This document shows positions 23,916 through 34,897 of a stretch of DNA of 64,000 nucleotides, piece after piece; the stretch's first letter is position 1; every line of letters begins with the position of its first letter. The stretch comes from Diphasiastrum complanatum (taxonomy: Eukaryota; Streptophyta; Lycopodiopsida; Lycopodiales; Lycopodiaceae). The translations under genes and the position numbers were made by a program. The stretch is taken from positions 1,684,421 through 1,748,420 of the forward strand of contig CM055111.1 of assembly GCA_029204225.1 (NCBI GenBank), written 5' to 3'. The notes under the pieces are model-generated. The model was not told the DNA's origin. It did not search any database and saw only the letters and a list, made by a program, of their open reading frames with translations.

Positions 23916-24334
23916 CCCCTCCCTCTCACTTGTGTGTATCTCTCGCTCTCTTAGTGGATAGCTTTCTATGTGCATAATTAGAATTTTATTTTCATCATCA
24001 TCTTTTCTCTCGAGCTTTGAGCATGATGATTCTAGCCAAGATTTATCCTAGAACAAATTTTAGCACTGACTAGTGAACGCTCAAAATCTCACTCGTGTTG
24101 CCCAAAATTTTAGCACTGACTAGTGAATGCCCAAAATTCTCCACATTATACTTGTAGTATTTCTCGCCCATTTTGTAGTGTTTGTGTCAAATCTATAGTA
24201 TGCATTTGTAGTTTTGTACTGTTTGTGTTCTATATGTACTACTCCATTGCAATTTTGTAGTGTTTGTGTTGAGTATTGTGTCTTGTAGCACTCCACGACT
24301 ACATAGCCGAAGTGAGTCAATGTTGATTATTTCA

Positions 24335-24736
24335 ATGAGCAAGGAGGCAAAAATGAATGGAGTATTGTCATTATTGTTATTGGCATTAGTTGTTGGAAAT
24401 TTGGCTATTGCATATGCGGGCAAGTACTATCCTGGCTTCGGTGCTTCTTGTTCTGTCATTGAAAGAGGTGGCGGTTCTAATTATGAAACAAGATTCATGA
24501 TTACATGGGTTGGGCATCTAAATGACTGGTCAAGTTGCAATGATCTACTTCTTTCCAAGAGACACAAATGTTGTAATGATGCATGGGAGAATTTTCAGTG
24601 TTGGCAAACTGACCGTGGTGATGGCTACGCTGATTGGACTGGAGACTTTGATTCTTGCAACTTCTGCGGGAATGAAGTGATGAACAATTTCCTTCGAGAT
24701 GCACAACGCACCTGCCAATATGCTCCTGATTCATAG
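24335..24736 (+). CDS. Secreted eight-cysteine protein, intact copy 3
   Basis: 133 codons from the ATG in TTTCAATGAGC; an alternative Met six codons on (MNGVLSLLLL) would give a cleaner signal peptide. Residues 7-28 are hydrophobic (GVLSLLLLALVVGNLAIAYA), with likely cleavage after AYA. The mature part, about 105 residues, has eight cysteines: ASC, SSC, KCC (two), FQC, DSC, NFC, RTC, enough for four disulfides. It is acidic and rich in Trp, Asn and Gly and has no transmembrane segment. Likely an extracellular protein. It is the only copy of three with an open frame, and it has a TATA promoter at 23908. I do not recognise the family; defence, signalling or reproductive roles are possible but unproven. 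Whether the 5' leader contains an intron is unclear. Confidence 0.75.
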   Translation: MSKEAKMNGVLSLLLLALVVGNLAIAYAGKYYPGFGASCSVIERGGGSNYETRFMITWVGHLNDWSSCNDLLLSKRHKCCNDAWENFQCWQTDRGDGYADWTGDFDSCNFCGNEVMNNFLRDAQRTCQYAPDS

Positions 24737-25189
24737 ATGCTCATGAGCAATGCTCACAAACTCTATTGTGCTCAAGTGCGCTAGTCTCATTCTATCAATT
24801 TGTCATGTGATAGAATCAGGACAGTTATTCATCAGGTATAAAACTACACAAGATGTTGAATATTGTCCAAAAGTTATGTAGAGTAAAGTTTTAAACTTTT
24901 CTTTTGTCAAAAACGGATGAACAACTATTTAGCCAACTTAGCACACATGACAATCATTATTATATGATATATATCTGAAGCATAACATGAACATCAATTC
25001 AAGTTTTAAGCCAAAGACTACTCTATATACTTGATGTGCAAAGTTCTCTGTTAGGATATGTCTTCTTTGAGTAAAAATTCATAAACATCTTCATACTCTA
25101 TGATACCTTGTGCTTAGTCATGGACTACAACAACCCGAAATATGACTTCTATTTTTTGGTACATAGTTCTAGTCACAAGAAACTATTAT

Positions 25190-26540
25190 GAATGTCCTAT
25201 TTGTTGGTAGTATTTTCAAAATGGAAGCTCATATATGAAAATCATACTCGATAAATATGAGCAAACTTCTATGGAAAATGTTTTTTTTAGGATTCATTGT
25301 GGAGCATTATTAATGAATAAGTTTGCAACTCTAGTGACATCTATACTATGCTTATAGAAATGCTTTAGAGCTTCCTATTTTCAAGGCAAGTGATTGGCTT
25401 CAAACTTAGAGATCCAATGATCTAGAGCACCTTACACTTGGTATTAAAACATTGTCTCATGTTTCATGGTCTTTCTAATTCAAACAGATTGTTGATCAAT
25501 CGTCTACTAGATCCCATAGACATTTTGATGGTGACTGTACATAGTGCAATTTGCGAGCACTTGATTTGGTTCTAGAAAGACAAAAGTTGCATGCCAAGAC
25601 TAAAGGACATGGACATGATGGTGGATTTATGGCAACCAACCTTTGGCAATAGAGTCATCATCCCAAGGGCCATGGACCCTCTCCATAAGAAAGGAGACCA
25701 TTGTAAAGAAGACATTAGTCTCCCACATAACAATCACAACCTCTCACAAATTCTCACTCTTTGTTCATGTAAGCTATCTAAATTGTGTATATGTCTACTC
25801 TCTTCATCACCATGGTGCACAACATGTTGCAACTTTTAGAGAGTCAAGCAGCATTCTGAATTCATTTTGATAAATAACGTCAATGACGTGTGTCCATAAC
25901 GTATTAGACATCCATAAAAGAAAAAGCCTCATTTCCACAAGAATCATTGGGAAAGCAGCACAGTTCAATAAGTGAAACACAATTTCAGATTAAACACATA
26001 CATAGGAGTCGCTAGAGTAACAACCATACGAGAAGTGAGCATCAAGCTTCTTAGGTCCTCCACTACCCATATACATATAAGAATCTAGCTTTGGATGCCC
26101 AAAAAATTTACATGACTACCTTCAAATGGTTTTATTAAGTTACTATCAACTATCTATTAGTTCATTTTTAAAGCATTATAAGACATGCATGCTTGGGAGC
26201 ATAGCTCATGTGCTCTGAACATTAACCACCCCATAGCTACAAACACTCAACCAAAAGATTTGCATATATTCTTTACATCGAGTGAAAGCAACAAGGGTCA
26301 GGCCTCACATGTCCAAGCAAACAAATGAACCCAAATGAAAGATGATTGTGGTATTTGCAAATGTGCACTTCATGGTTAGCCTTTGCACTTTATTAGATAT
26401 ATTGTTTATAATAGGTATAAGCCTTTGATAAAGCCCTTCTAGAAGCCTTTGCCTCTGACAAACAGTATAACTAACAAGGTGAGAAGGTCCATTGTGAATA
26501 GCACATTCACATATCTGGTTGTGTCTCAAAAGTGACGCCT
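25190..26540 (+). repeat. Gene 3' flank and array block X, direct copy
   Basis: From TGAATGTCCTATTTGTTGG, downstream of gene copy 3, to beyond the foldback at 26352. It matches 13520-14440 in inverse orientation and, more distantly, 28150-29650 in direct orientation. This links the gene 3' flank to the flank blocks elsewhere in the array. Its open frames are not conserved. Confidence 0.7.
26352..26515. repeat. Foldback, copy 4 (most diverged)
   Basis: From GTATTTGCAAATGTGCACTT to GCACATTCACATAT. Arms still pair over about 75 bp but with more mismatches than copies 1, 2 and 5. A minus-strand frame here resembles the plus-strand frames of other copies only because of the palindrome. Confidence 0.7.
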
Positions 26541-26773
26541 CTGTGTATTGATCTCTAGTTTCTATTTGGTTGAGAGGTTTGTTGCCAATGGCTAGAGTGT
26601 TGTCCATTTTGGTGCTTTGTAAGCAATATCTTCAAGTATACTTGATTATAGCTTATGACATGACACTCGACCAAACATTCATGCTGGCATCTGTGCTAAC
26701 ACAGAGAAAAATAAAACTCCGTGGCATGTGTTTTGTAAGTCCACGTATGAGTGTCTGTTAATAAACTTCCACT

Positions 26774-27457
26774 GTGGCATGTGTTTTGTAAGCACATGAG
26801 TAGAATCTTAAATAATAATAAAATAGCTTAAACTTAGATTTAGAACTTAGACTTAAAAAACTTATGATTAGAAATATTTTGTCTTAAGTTTTTCTAAGTA
26901 AGACACTTTGAAGTTCTAAATCCTAAGTTAGAAGTTCTAGAAAGGCTAGAAATAGATTAGTCCCATAAGTTAGTGGATACTTATGGAATACCCTCCTTGC
27001 CATAAAAGGAGAGGTAAATGCCTTGTAAATAACACTTTGAGATTATGCTAAATTGCTCTCTATTTGAGAAATCATTCTATTTCTTTGTGTTCCCATTGAA
27101 AGGTGCATAGCTTGAGAGAAGGTGCTCGAGCCTCCTCTTGCCTCCTTTCATTGGTTTTTATTGTGGCATGTTTTTAATCGCTTTATGCTTAGTTTAGCCA
27201 CATTCTATCATTCTCAATCCCTTTGGGTGTTAGTCTAGGATTTAGTTTAATCACCTTGCTAGTTGGGTAAGCCTCAGTAAGGTTTTGTATTTTTTTCATC
27301 TTACGTAGTTTCATTTCCGTTCCGAGCACTAGTTGGGTAAGCCTTAGTGCTTAATCATTGTTATTTATTTCCGCATTCCTGTTTGAAGCTTGGTAGAAAC
27401 TTAGAAAGTGGACGATGCTCTCTATACTACGCCGCATCTGAGTAGATCTAGCCAACA
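26774..27457 (+). repeat. Possible solo LTR
   Basis: Starts TGTGGCATGTG and ends GATCTAGCCAACA. Contains a CCATAAAAGGAGAGG motif about 220 bp in, then a CT-rich stretch and repeated TAGTTGGGTAAGCC. A short direct repeat of GTGGCATGTGTTTTGTAAG precedes it at about 26721. No second copy or target duplication could be confirmed, so this is tentative. Confidence 0.3.
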
Positions 27458-27678
27458 CGCGCAAACAAGCTTTACTTCCAAAAATTCAACAAATGCTACC
27501 ATGAGAATTCCTCCCGATTGTCAAGCATAGAAGCATATAGATTATTCATGGCCTAAGTTTAAACATGGGTAGCCTTGACATTAGCATCTTTGATTGGTGA
27601 TGGATCTTCTGAATCCATTTGCATTGTGGTCCACATCATGCCCTACATGGTGAGTGATTTCAATGAAATTTAACATTC

Positions 27679-27912
27679 CACCTTGCCTCAGTATCAAGAA
27701 GGCACATCTCATGCTTGACTTTCTGATACCAAAACTAATACAATGAAAAAAATATGGATGCACATATAGCTCCCTCAAATATTGTAGTTGACACTTGTTC
27801 AAAAACAATCCACCTTGGCTAAGTATCAACAAGGCTCATCTCATGCTTGACTTTCTGATACCAAAATAATACAATGCAAAAAAATATGGATGTACATATA
27901 GCTCCCTTGATA
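27679..27912 (+). repeat. Tandem duplication, about 131-bp period
   Basis: Two copies of about 100 bp beginning CCACCTTG and containing CATGCTTGACTTTCTGATACC and ATATAGCTCCCT, offset by 131 bp. The surrounding 27458-28007 region shows no gene. Confidence 0.75.
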
Positions 27913-28007
27913 GATGAGCTTCAAATATTGTTGTAATAGATTGAAGTCATCGATATCTCAAAATCGTGTACGAAAAGGAATCTCGCAGCCAAGGAGATCT
28001 TAATACG

Positions 28008-30585
28008 GACTATGCCCAGCTTTCCTACATATGAAAAAGTGCTCCGATACATAATTTCTTCTTTAATTTTTTCATTCATGCACATCTTCACACTCCATGA
28101 TAACTTGTGCATCTTCACACATTACACTAACCCATAAGAATATTGTAGGTCTAGTCTCAAGCAACCATCATGAATGTCCTGTTTGTTGGCATTATTTTAA
28201 AGAAGGAAGATCCTCTATGAAATTCATGTTGATGGACTTAGGGGTTAGGATCCAATGTTTCAGAGGTCCTCCTTGCTGATGTTAGTAAGAAAACTTCTAT
28301 TGTATAAGCTTTATAGTATACATGGGATTCTTTGTACATTATTCTTGATAAATAATGCAAGTTTAGTCACATCTTTAAGATACTGTTAGAACTATTTTGG
28401 GATGTCCTATTTCAAGGGAAGTGGTTGGCTTCAATTTTAGAGATCCAATGTTCTAGAGTGCCTCCCACTTGTTATGAATACATCATCCATAATGCATGAT
28501 GTTTTTAATTGGGATTGATTAATGATAAATCATCTATTAGATTCAATGCACATTTTGATTGTGAATGGACAGAGTTTGATATGGGAGAATTTGATTTGTG
28601 ATAAAGATACAAAAAGTTGAATGCAAAGACTAGAATTAATGGATGATGGTTCATTTAAGGCCACAAACCATTGGCAATAGAACAGTTCTCCCAAAGGGTC
28701 ATGGACTCTCACCTTGAGAAAGGACACAATCAAAAGAAATTCAATAGCCTCTTACTTAAAGAAACATCCTCTCACAAATTCTCACTCTCTATTCATGTAA
28801 GCTATTTAACCAGTGTACATGTCCACTCTCTTCGTCACCATTGTCGGCACCATTTTGCAACTTTTGGACAATGAAGCAGCAATTTCAATATTACTTTGAT
28901 AAATTGCGTCAACCACATTTGTGGGACAATAATCTAGTATAAATAAAGATGAGAAACCGTTAATTGCATAAGAATCATTGGGCAAGTAGTAAGATTTGAT
29001 AAGTCAAAGACAATATCAAAATTAACACATACACAATAGAGTGAGGAGTGACGAGAGTAACGACCAAACTAGAAGTGAGCATCGAGCTTCTTACGTCCAC
29101 TACCTATACACATATAAGAAGCTCCCTTTGTATGTCCAAAATGTCTATGTTTTTTACTCCAAATAGTTCTTTAAAAAAACTATCAACTATCCCTTGCTTT
29201 CATAAGATAACCTAGCCAAATTCTAGTGGTTCATCTTTAGGGCATTGAATGGCATGCATGGTTGGAAGCATAGTCCACGTGCTTTGAACATATACCAACC
29301 CATAGTTGACACTTGTCCAAAAAAGACTATCGAAAATTTTGCCTTTGATTTTACATCAGGTCAAAGGTACAAGGGTTGGGCCCAACACCTTTTTTTAGCC
29401 CAAGTGGTATAAAAACAAGGGATTGGGTGAGATCCACTTTTCAAGATAATATATGACATGATAACATGTCCAAGCAACCATATGAACCTAAATGAAATAT
29501 GTGTGGCATATTTGTGCATGTGCAATTCATGGTGAGCCTTTGCACCTTGTAAGTTATATTGTTTGTGATAGGTATAGGCTTTTGGTAAAGTCTTGCCACA
29601 AGCCTTTACATATCACAAATAGTATAACTAACAAGGTTCAAAGCTTCACCATGAATTGCACATTCACAAATATTCTTTTAGCACCTTTCCTTGGTTGTCA
29701 TGGATATTCTCTTATGTTTAGATAGTATAGTGAAAAGTTCAAATGGGCCACCCAACCCACTATTGTTCTTTTGCTTATATTCTTTTTCAAGAAAGTTTAC
29801 ATTTTGTTCATACAAAAAACTAATCTCTCTAATTGGCTACAAAAAAAAGTCAAAAATGGAAGCATTTGTGCAATATCACCACAAGTTGGTCATCCTAAGC
29901 TACTAATTGTAGTTTTACTCTATCATCAGTCACTCTATGACAAACTTGGTTGTGTTTCAAAAAATAATATATCTTACTTAAATGTTTTCTCATCCTACCA
30001 AAATTGTCATCCAATTAGTGAATAGTAGTTAAGGATTTCATATTTATCTTTGATGTTAGAATCTCTACCCTGTCTTTGTGGTTATAAGCGCAACTCCAAT
30101 CGTCATATAGATGAGGCCATACAATACAACAAAAAGTACCAATATTGAAATATGATGCAACTTTCAAGTTGACATCAATTAATATTTAATAACTGTGTAT
30201 TAAGCTTTGTTTTCTTCGAAAGCAAGGCATCTCAAAATCACCATTGAGAGTAAAAGCTTGCAAAATTTTCAAAACTACCCACAATGCTTTTGTAAACAAA
30301 TGCATATTCCCCTCTTGTTTGTTATTAGATATATTGATTCTATTTATCTAATTTGTAGTGAAAAGCAAGAAATAGTTATTGTAGGGGCTAGAATTGCAAG
30401 TTGCGGTATCTTTGCATTGTTTTTTCCACCTTTCAAAGTAAACAAACATATAGTAAATTTCACTCGAAGACTACTTTTTACATGTGTCCTTCAAATTAGA
30501 TTGTCTATATTATCTAGATTATCTTTAAATGTTTTTTAAAGTCAAAGGATGAAGTGTCATGTCAAGTCTAATGCTATTGGAACAT
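28008..30585 (+). repeat. Array unit 5: flank block, foldback and upstream block, 3'-truncated
   Basis: Collinear with 8270-10500, apart from the inversion in that unit, and with 11010-12120. It ends abruptly at about 30585 in CTATTGGAA, just before the promoter that would follow in units 1, 2 and 4. The gene of this unit is absent; AT-rich DNA begins at the break. Confidence 0.8.
29508..29675. repeat. Foldback, copy 5
   Basis: Same arms as at 9451 and 11083 (ATATTTGTGCATGTGCAATT ... complement). Lies at the junction of the flank block and the upstream block, as in the other units. Confidence 0.85.
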
Positions 30586-31878
30586 GATGGCCAAACAAAA
30601 GAGAAATGACATGGAGACCCGTAAATTCGAAAATTTTAAATATTTTTCAAAAAATGCCAATATTTAATATGCTTTGAAAAAATATATTGTAATACTCAAA
30701 AAAAACATCTTACTTTGTTGACAATTTTTATCATGCTAGAAAAATTAAGTAACAGAACTATTATTAATATCTTCATATTAGTATATATTTCATAACAATG
30801 TTAATTAAAAGAAAATCATTAATTACATAGCCACCAAAGTAAGAAAAGATATTATTTGTACTTCTTTTAAAAAAAACTAAAACTTTTTTTTTTTAAATTT
30901 TAACATATCTTAAAATAAAGGTGCTTGTATTAATAAAAAAAATTTACATTTTTAAAATTAAAGCAGAAATTTTAATCACTAGTTTCTAAATTTTTATATT
31001 TTCAAAAAATAATAAATTGTAAAACTTTTTAGAGATATTGGGAATCTCAACAAACATTCAAATATTTAGACATAATGAAACAAATAATGATTGCAAAATA
31101 AATTAGCTTAAACAAATCAAAATTAAATGATTTGCAAAAATATATAGAATTTATTTTTGAAAAAAAAGACGTTACCTTTGTCTCATTTTATTATTTTGAG
31201 ATGTCAAAAAATTGAACTATTTAAAATCTAATCAATTCAAATAGTATTACTTATTTTTTTAATAATATGAAATGAATGATTTCATACATTTATAAAAACC
31301 AGAACATGATTTATTTTTGCACTATTAAAAATAAAAAATAAGATTGCAAAGAACTATTCAAAGATGTTTTTATATACCTACAAAGATAAAAATGATCAAG
31401 TAAAAATAAAAAAAATAAAAAAAATAATTTAATCCATGCTAATCATGGAATAGGTAAAAAAATTAAATATCAATGAATTAAACTTACCACACAACATTTT
31501 TAGTTCTTGCATTGTAGAAAGTTAAAAAAACTTTCTAAACCGATGTAGATTGCCAACTTGAATAGAAAATAATAATTCTCCAAATAAAAAAGGTTGTCAC
31601 TTTCAAAAAGCCTTACGTGACATTGTGTATTTCAGTGTATTTGAATGCAGAATTATTGTTTAATGATTTTTTCATTTGGAATCCATATGGGATGTTTGCA
31701 ATACACAGTGCGTAGGGTCTTTTCTTTAAAAATTTGCTGATTTATTTGACATCGTCTTTTTCAATAGTATAAAAACATGACAGATCATCGACGTTTGTGG
31801 AGAGGTAGGTCTCTGTTTGGTCTTTCTCCACAACAGTCTTACCGCGTGCAATCTGTGAACAATAGAAAAAGTTATCTA
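30586..31878. other. AT-rich sequence, no gene seen
   Basis: About 1.3 kb with long A and T runs and no open frame of interest. Its left edge is the break in array unit 5. The right part (31680-31870) is less AT-rich and includes CAATAGTATAAAAACATGAC, a TATA-like run, but no reading frame follows. Confidence 0.5.
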
Positions 31879-32205
31879 TGTTGAGTTAGGGGCTATATTG
31901 TTTTTTTTGTGTCATTACACATGTTAGTAGTGTGAAAAATTGGCAAAATCTAACTTGGATATTCCATATTTTCTTGTATGAGAGTAAATATCACATGTGT
32001 GGAGCATGTTTCCACATGTGGAAAATAGTCAAAAGTAACTTAGTCATGTTGAGTTAGGGGTACTTGAAGTTTTAGAGGCATTTATCCATGTGTAAGTGGG
32101 TGATAGGGCCATTTTTGGCATTATAGACAAAATAGACAGGAATCACCAAGTCTTAGGAGATCACAAACACACTTTTGGGCTATCTCACACGTGTGAAATT
32201 CAACA
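31879..32205 (+). repeat. 5' LTR of copia-A
   Basis: 327 bp, TGTTGA...TCAACA (perfect 6-bp terminal inverted repeat), immediately followed by a primer site. Contains several CACATGTG/CACACGTGTG palindromes. Confidence 0.8.
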
Positions 32206-32218
32206 TGGTATCAGAGCC
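32206..32218 (+). other. Primer binding site of copia-A
   Basis: TGGTATCAGAGCC directly after the LTR, complementary to initiator tRNA-Met. Confidence 0.85.
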
Positions 32219-32739
32219 TGCCTAAGATATCCATTGATACATCAAGAGTGATGTAAAAATTTGCCTTGAAATCAAGATCTAGAGAGTGTAATTGCATCTC
32301 TATGGCTATCAAGGGGATTTTTGTGTCAAGATGGATCAAAATGACATTGGATTGATCCATGATGGGTAATGTACAAACTGTACTACTCAGGCATGTGTGA
32401 GAACACCAAAATTTGAATGGTTGGTGTTTCTCCAAGGTAGATCCAATTTGTGTGCTTGATAGCTTGTTGGAAAGCTAGTGAAGTGCAGTTTCTAGTGCAA
32501 TTAATTTCATGTCAATTGGATGTGTTTTGAGGAGGTTACAGGCTTTCAAAGTGATGTGGGTAGGGCACCCAACCTGTATGGATACATCAATTTAGGCTCA
32601 CATCTAACTTGCTTGATCAAAAAACTCAAGAAAAAGCTTGCCAATCTTATCTATTTGAGATCTAGACAATTTTTTTGAGGTCATAGACAGATAGTTTCAT
32701 GCAATCCAGTTCTATTTGTCATTTGTAGATTTTTTTTAG

Positions 32740-33324
32740 TGCTTTTGTGTACTTGAGTCAAGTTGACCCCAATTTTGTCTTTGCTCCATCTTGGGATGAG
32801 AGTTTGATTTCAAGAAGGACAAGTCAAAGGAGGAGAGTGATGAGGATTCATCACAAACATCAACAACTTTACAAATCCAACAAGAAGTTCTTCTTTTGTA
32901 GTAAGAAGGGGCATTTTGCTTCTCATTGTTTCAAGAAGAAAGAATTCCTCAAGCAAGCCAATCCTGCCAAAGAGAGTAAAGGTGAGGTGGAAAGGAGTTA
33001 TGAAGAAGGTTCTCTCATGATGTCAATGTAATCTTCTTTTAGTTTTGATGATGAAAATGCATGGTGGATAGATAGTGGATCTAGTTCTCACATAACTAGC
33101 TCAAGAATATCTTTTACTTCTCTTGCACCTTACAATGGTTCTAGAAAGTTTATCTTTTTTTCTATTAATGGTGAATGCAAGGTAGAGGGAATTGGTAGTG
33201 TACCAATTGGTGTTGAATCCACTATGATTCTTGAATATGTGCTTTTTGTGCCTAATCTTACTATGAATCTCATTAGTGTTGGCAGGATGCTAGATGGTAG
33301 TTTCCAAGCTGATTTTGGAAAAGA
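32740..33324 (+). pseudogene. Copia-A gag zinc knuckle and protease fragment
   Basis: Plus-strand remnant. KKFFFCSKKGHFASHC is a CCHC zinc knuckle whose first Cys has become Phe. It is followed about 40 codons later, after a stop at 33029, by AWWIDSGSSSHIT, the aspartic protease DSG motif, and by YVLFVPNLTMNLISVGRML, the start of the GAG-pre-integrase region. The gag N-terminus is missing and the frame shifts near 32810. The fragment breaks off at about 33324 where an inverted copia piece begins. The 32219-32740 leader shows nothing else. Confidence 0.8.
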
Positions 33325-33590
33325 TGTTTGCGCCGTCATTGAACTTAGGTGGTAAGTGAACATCTTGATTCAAGTGTTCATCATTTGCTCCCTCTATCGA
33401 TGTGGGCAAATCATAATATATCTTTCTCAAAATCTCGTAACTAACAGGGTCATCAGCGGCCATTGTTCTAGCTTCGTCAAACTTGACATCTCTGACAATC
33501 TTGATCTGCTTGGTCTCTGGCATGTACAGCCTGTAATATGATGAGTGTACATTATAGGAATCCTTGTTCGACTTTATCATCTAGCTTCTT
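33325..33590 (-). pseudogene. Copia integrase C-terminal fragment, inverted
   Basis: Minus strand: NVHSSYYRLYMPETKQIKIV then RDVKFDE, the conserved YRLYxPxTxxIxxxRDVxFDE block between integrase and RT of copia elements. Followed by a low-complexity linker, then it stops. It abuts copia-A head to head at about 33324, so two copia pieces are fused in opposite orientation. Confidence 0.8.
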
Positions 33591-33624
33591 CTGCTTCTTG
33601 TCTGGTGTGTGGGCATAAGCTACA

Positions 33625-33754
33625 CATTATGTTGTTTGATCAAGATCTTAATGAGTTTGCATCTTCTATGTGTAGTAGATGTTAGATTTCTACATTGTCA
33701 ATGGTGCTAGATGATGGGACATATTGGATCTTAGTGATTCATATTTTTTCACAT
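33625..33754 (+). repeat. Copia-H LTR end, followed by its primer site
   Basis: Matches 50900-51054 (TTTGATCAAGATCTT, GAGTTTGCATCT, TTGGATCTTAGT) and ends TTTTCACA. TGGTATCAGAAC at 33755 is the primer site. The leader 33755-34352 matches 51055-51300 and 53336-53430. Confidence 0.7.
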
Positions 33755-34352
33755 GGTATCAGAACTATTGTTGCAGGTTATTGAAGGATCGGCCATCTTT
33801 AGCAAGGATTTGGAGGAGTTACTAATTCTAGAGCACACTTGATTGTTTTCTACTCGAAAATCAAGCATTTTTTATGTGTAGAATTGATTTTTTGTAAATC
33901 AAAACTCAATATAGGGTTATGAACTTGAAGTAGGCCGATTTCACACTTCACTTACTAGATTTGGGTGACTTTAATTGCATTAGGAAGGTCTCATTGAAGA
34001 CTACAAGGTTCTATATCAAGTTTGTAGCATTTGCATATAGAATTTGGATGATTCAATTTTTTGTACTTTTGTCAAAACCCTAAATTTGTTTGGATCTCTT
34101 GTTTTTGAGGTTGTTGGACTTTTCAAGAGTGTGTTTCAAGTTTAAGAAGTCCAAAATTTCATGGGATTGTAGGTTGATCATGTGTTGATCAAGTATCTTC
34201 CATTCTATGTGTTGATTTGCTAGGTTTGGTGCAAGAAAGAGATTTGAGAGGTTCCATATCTTAGTGATTTCTTCTTGAATACATTTGTTGAAATTAAAGA
34301 GAGTTCTTTGTGCATTGGAATAGGTTGGAAGATAGGATCAGTTCATTGCAAC

Positions 34353-34897
34353 ATGGCTACAAATGGAGGCTTTATGTTGGAAAGCAATGATAGGCTGACC
34401 TCATCCAATTACTCTACCTTGAAGGTGAGAATGGAGTCTCTCCTTGAGATGAATGAGTTGATGGACTTATTTGTAGGAGTGGAGTAAAGGCCCTTGGCAC
34501 AACAAGACCAAATGAGGTATGACAAGAAAACTAAAAGCGCTCTACACATCATAAAGATGAATGTTACCAATGAGCTTCTCAAAGAAGTTGGTAAGTGCAC
34601 TTCATCTAATGAGGCTTGGGAAGCTTTGAAAAAGCTTTATGAATCAAAGTCTACATCAAGAGTACTTACTCTTAGAATGCAAATCTTTCAATCTATGCAA
34701 AAGAAGGAAGAGAGTGCTCATGCTTTTGTGTTGAGATTTAAAGCATTTAATGTTGAGCTAACATGCATTGATGAGAGCATTAAGGAGGTAGAACTTGTGC
34801 AAGTTTTTCTTAATGGCTTACCTGAGGATCATACTAACCTTGTTCAAAGCTTTGCTAGTCAAAGAACTTTGCCAAGCATGGTGGATTTGCAAGGGAT
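34353..34897 (+). pseudogene. Copia-H gag (UBN2-type), interrupted
   Basis: Starts at ATGGCTACAAATGG: MATNGGFMLESNDRLTSSNY, the usual LxxxNYxxW-like start of copia Gag. One in-frame TAA sits at 34485, then the UBN2 capsid region (KSALHIIKMNVTNELLKEVG, SSNEAWEALKKLYES, RMQIFQSMQ, VFLNGLPEDHTNLVQSF). The frame is cut at 34898 by the gypsy LTR, just before the zinc knuckle would follow. Gag packages the element RNA. The minus-strand gag at 57134-57544 is a relative. Confidence 0.88.

Noticed and set aside
26305-26607. 100-codon minus-strand gene
   Set aside because: It is the antisense reading of foldback copy 4 plus flank.
31930-31960. Copia-A and copia-F LTRs as one family (shared AAAATCTAAC run)
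   Set aside because: The run is short and lies in opposite relative orientation within the LTRs; the rest does not align by eye.
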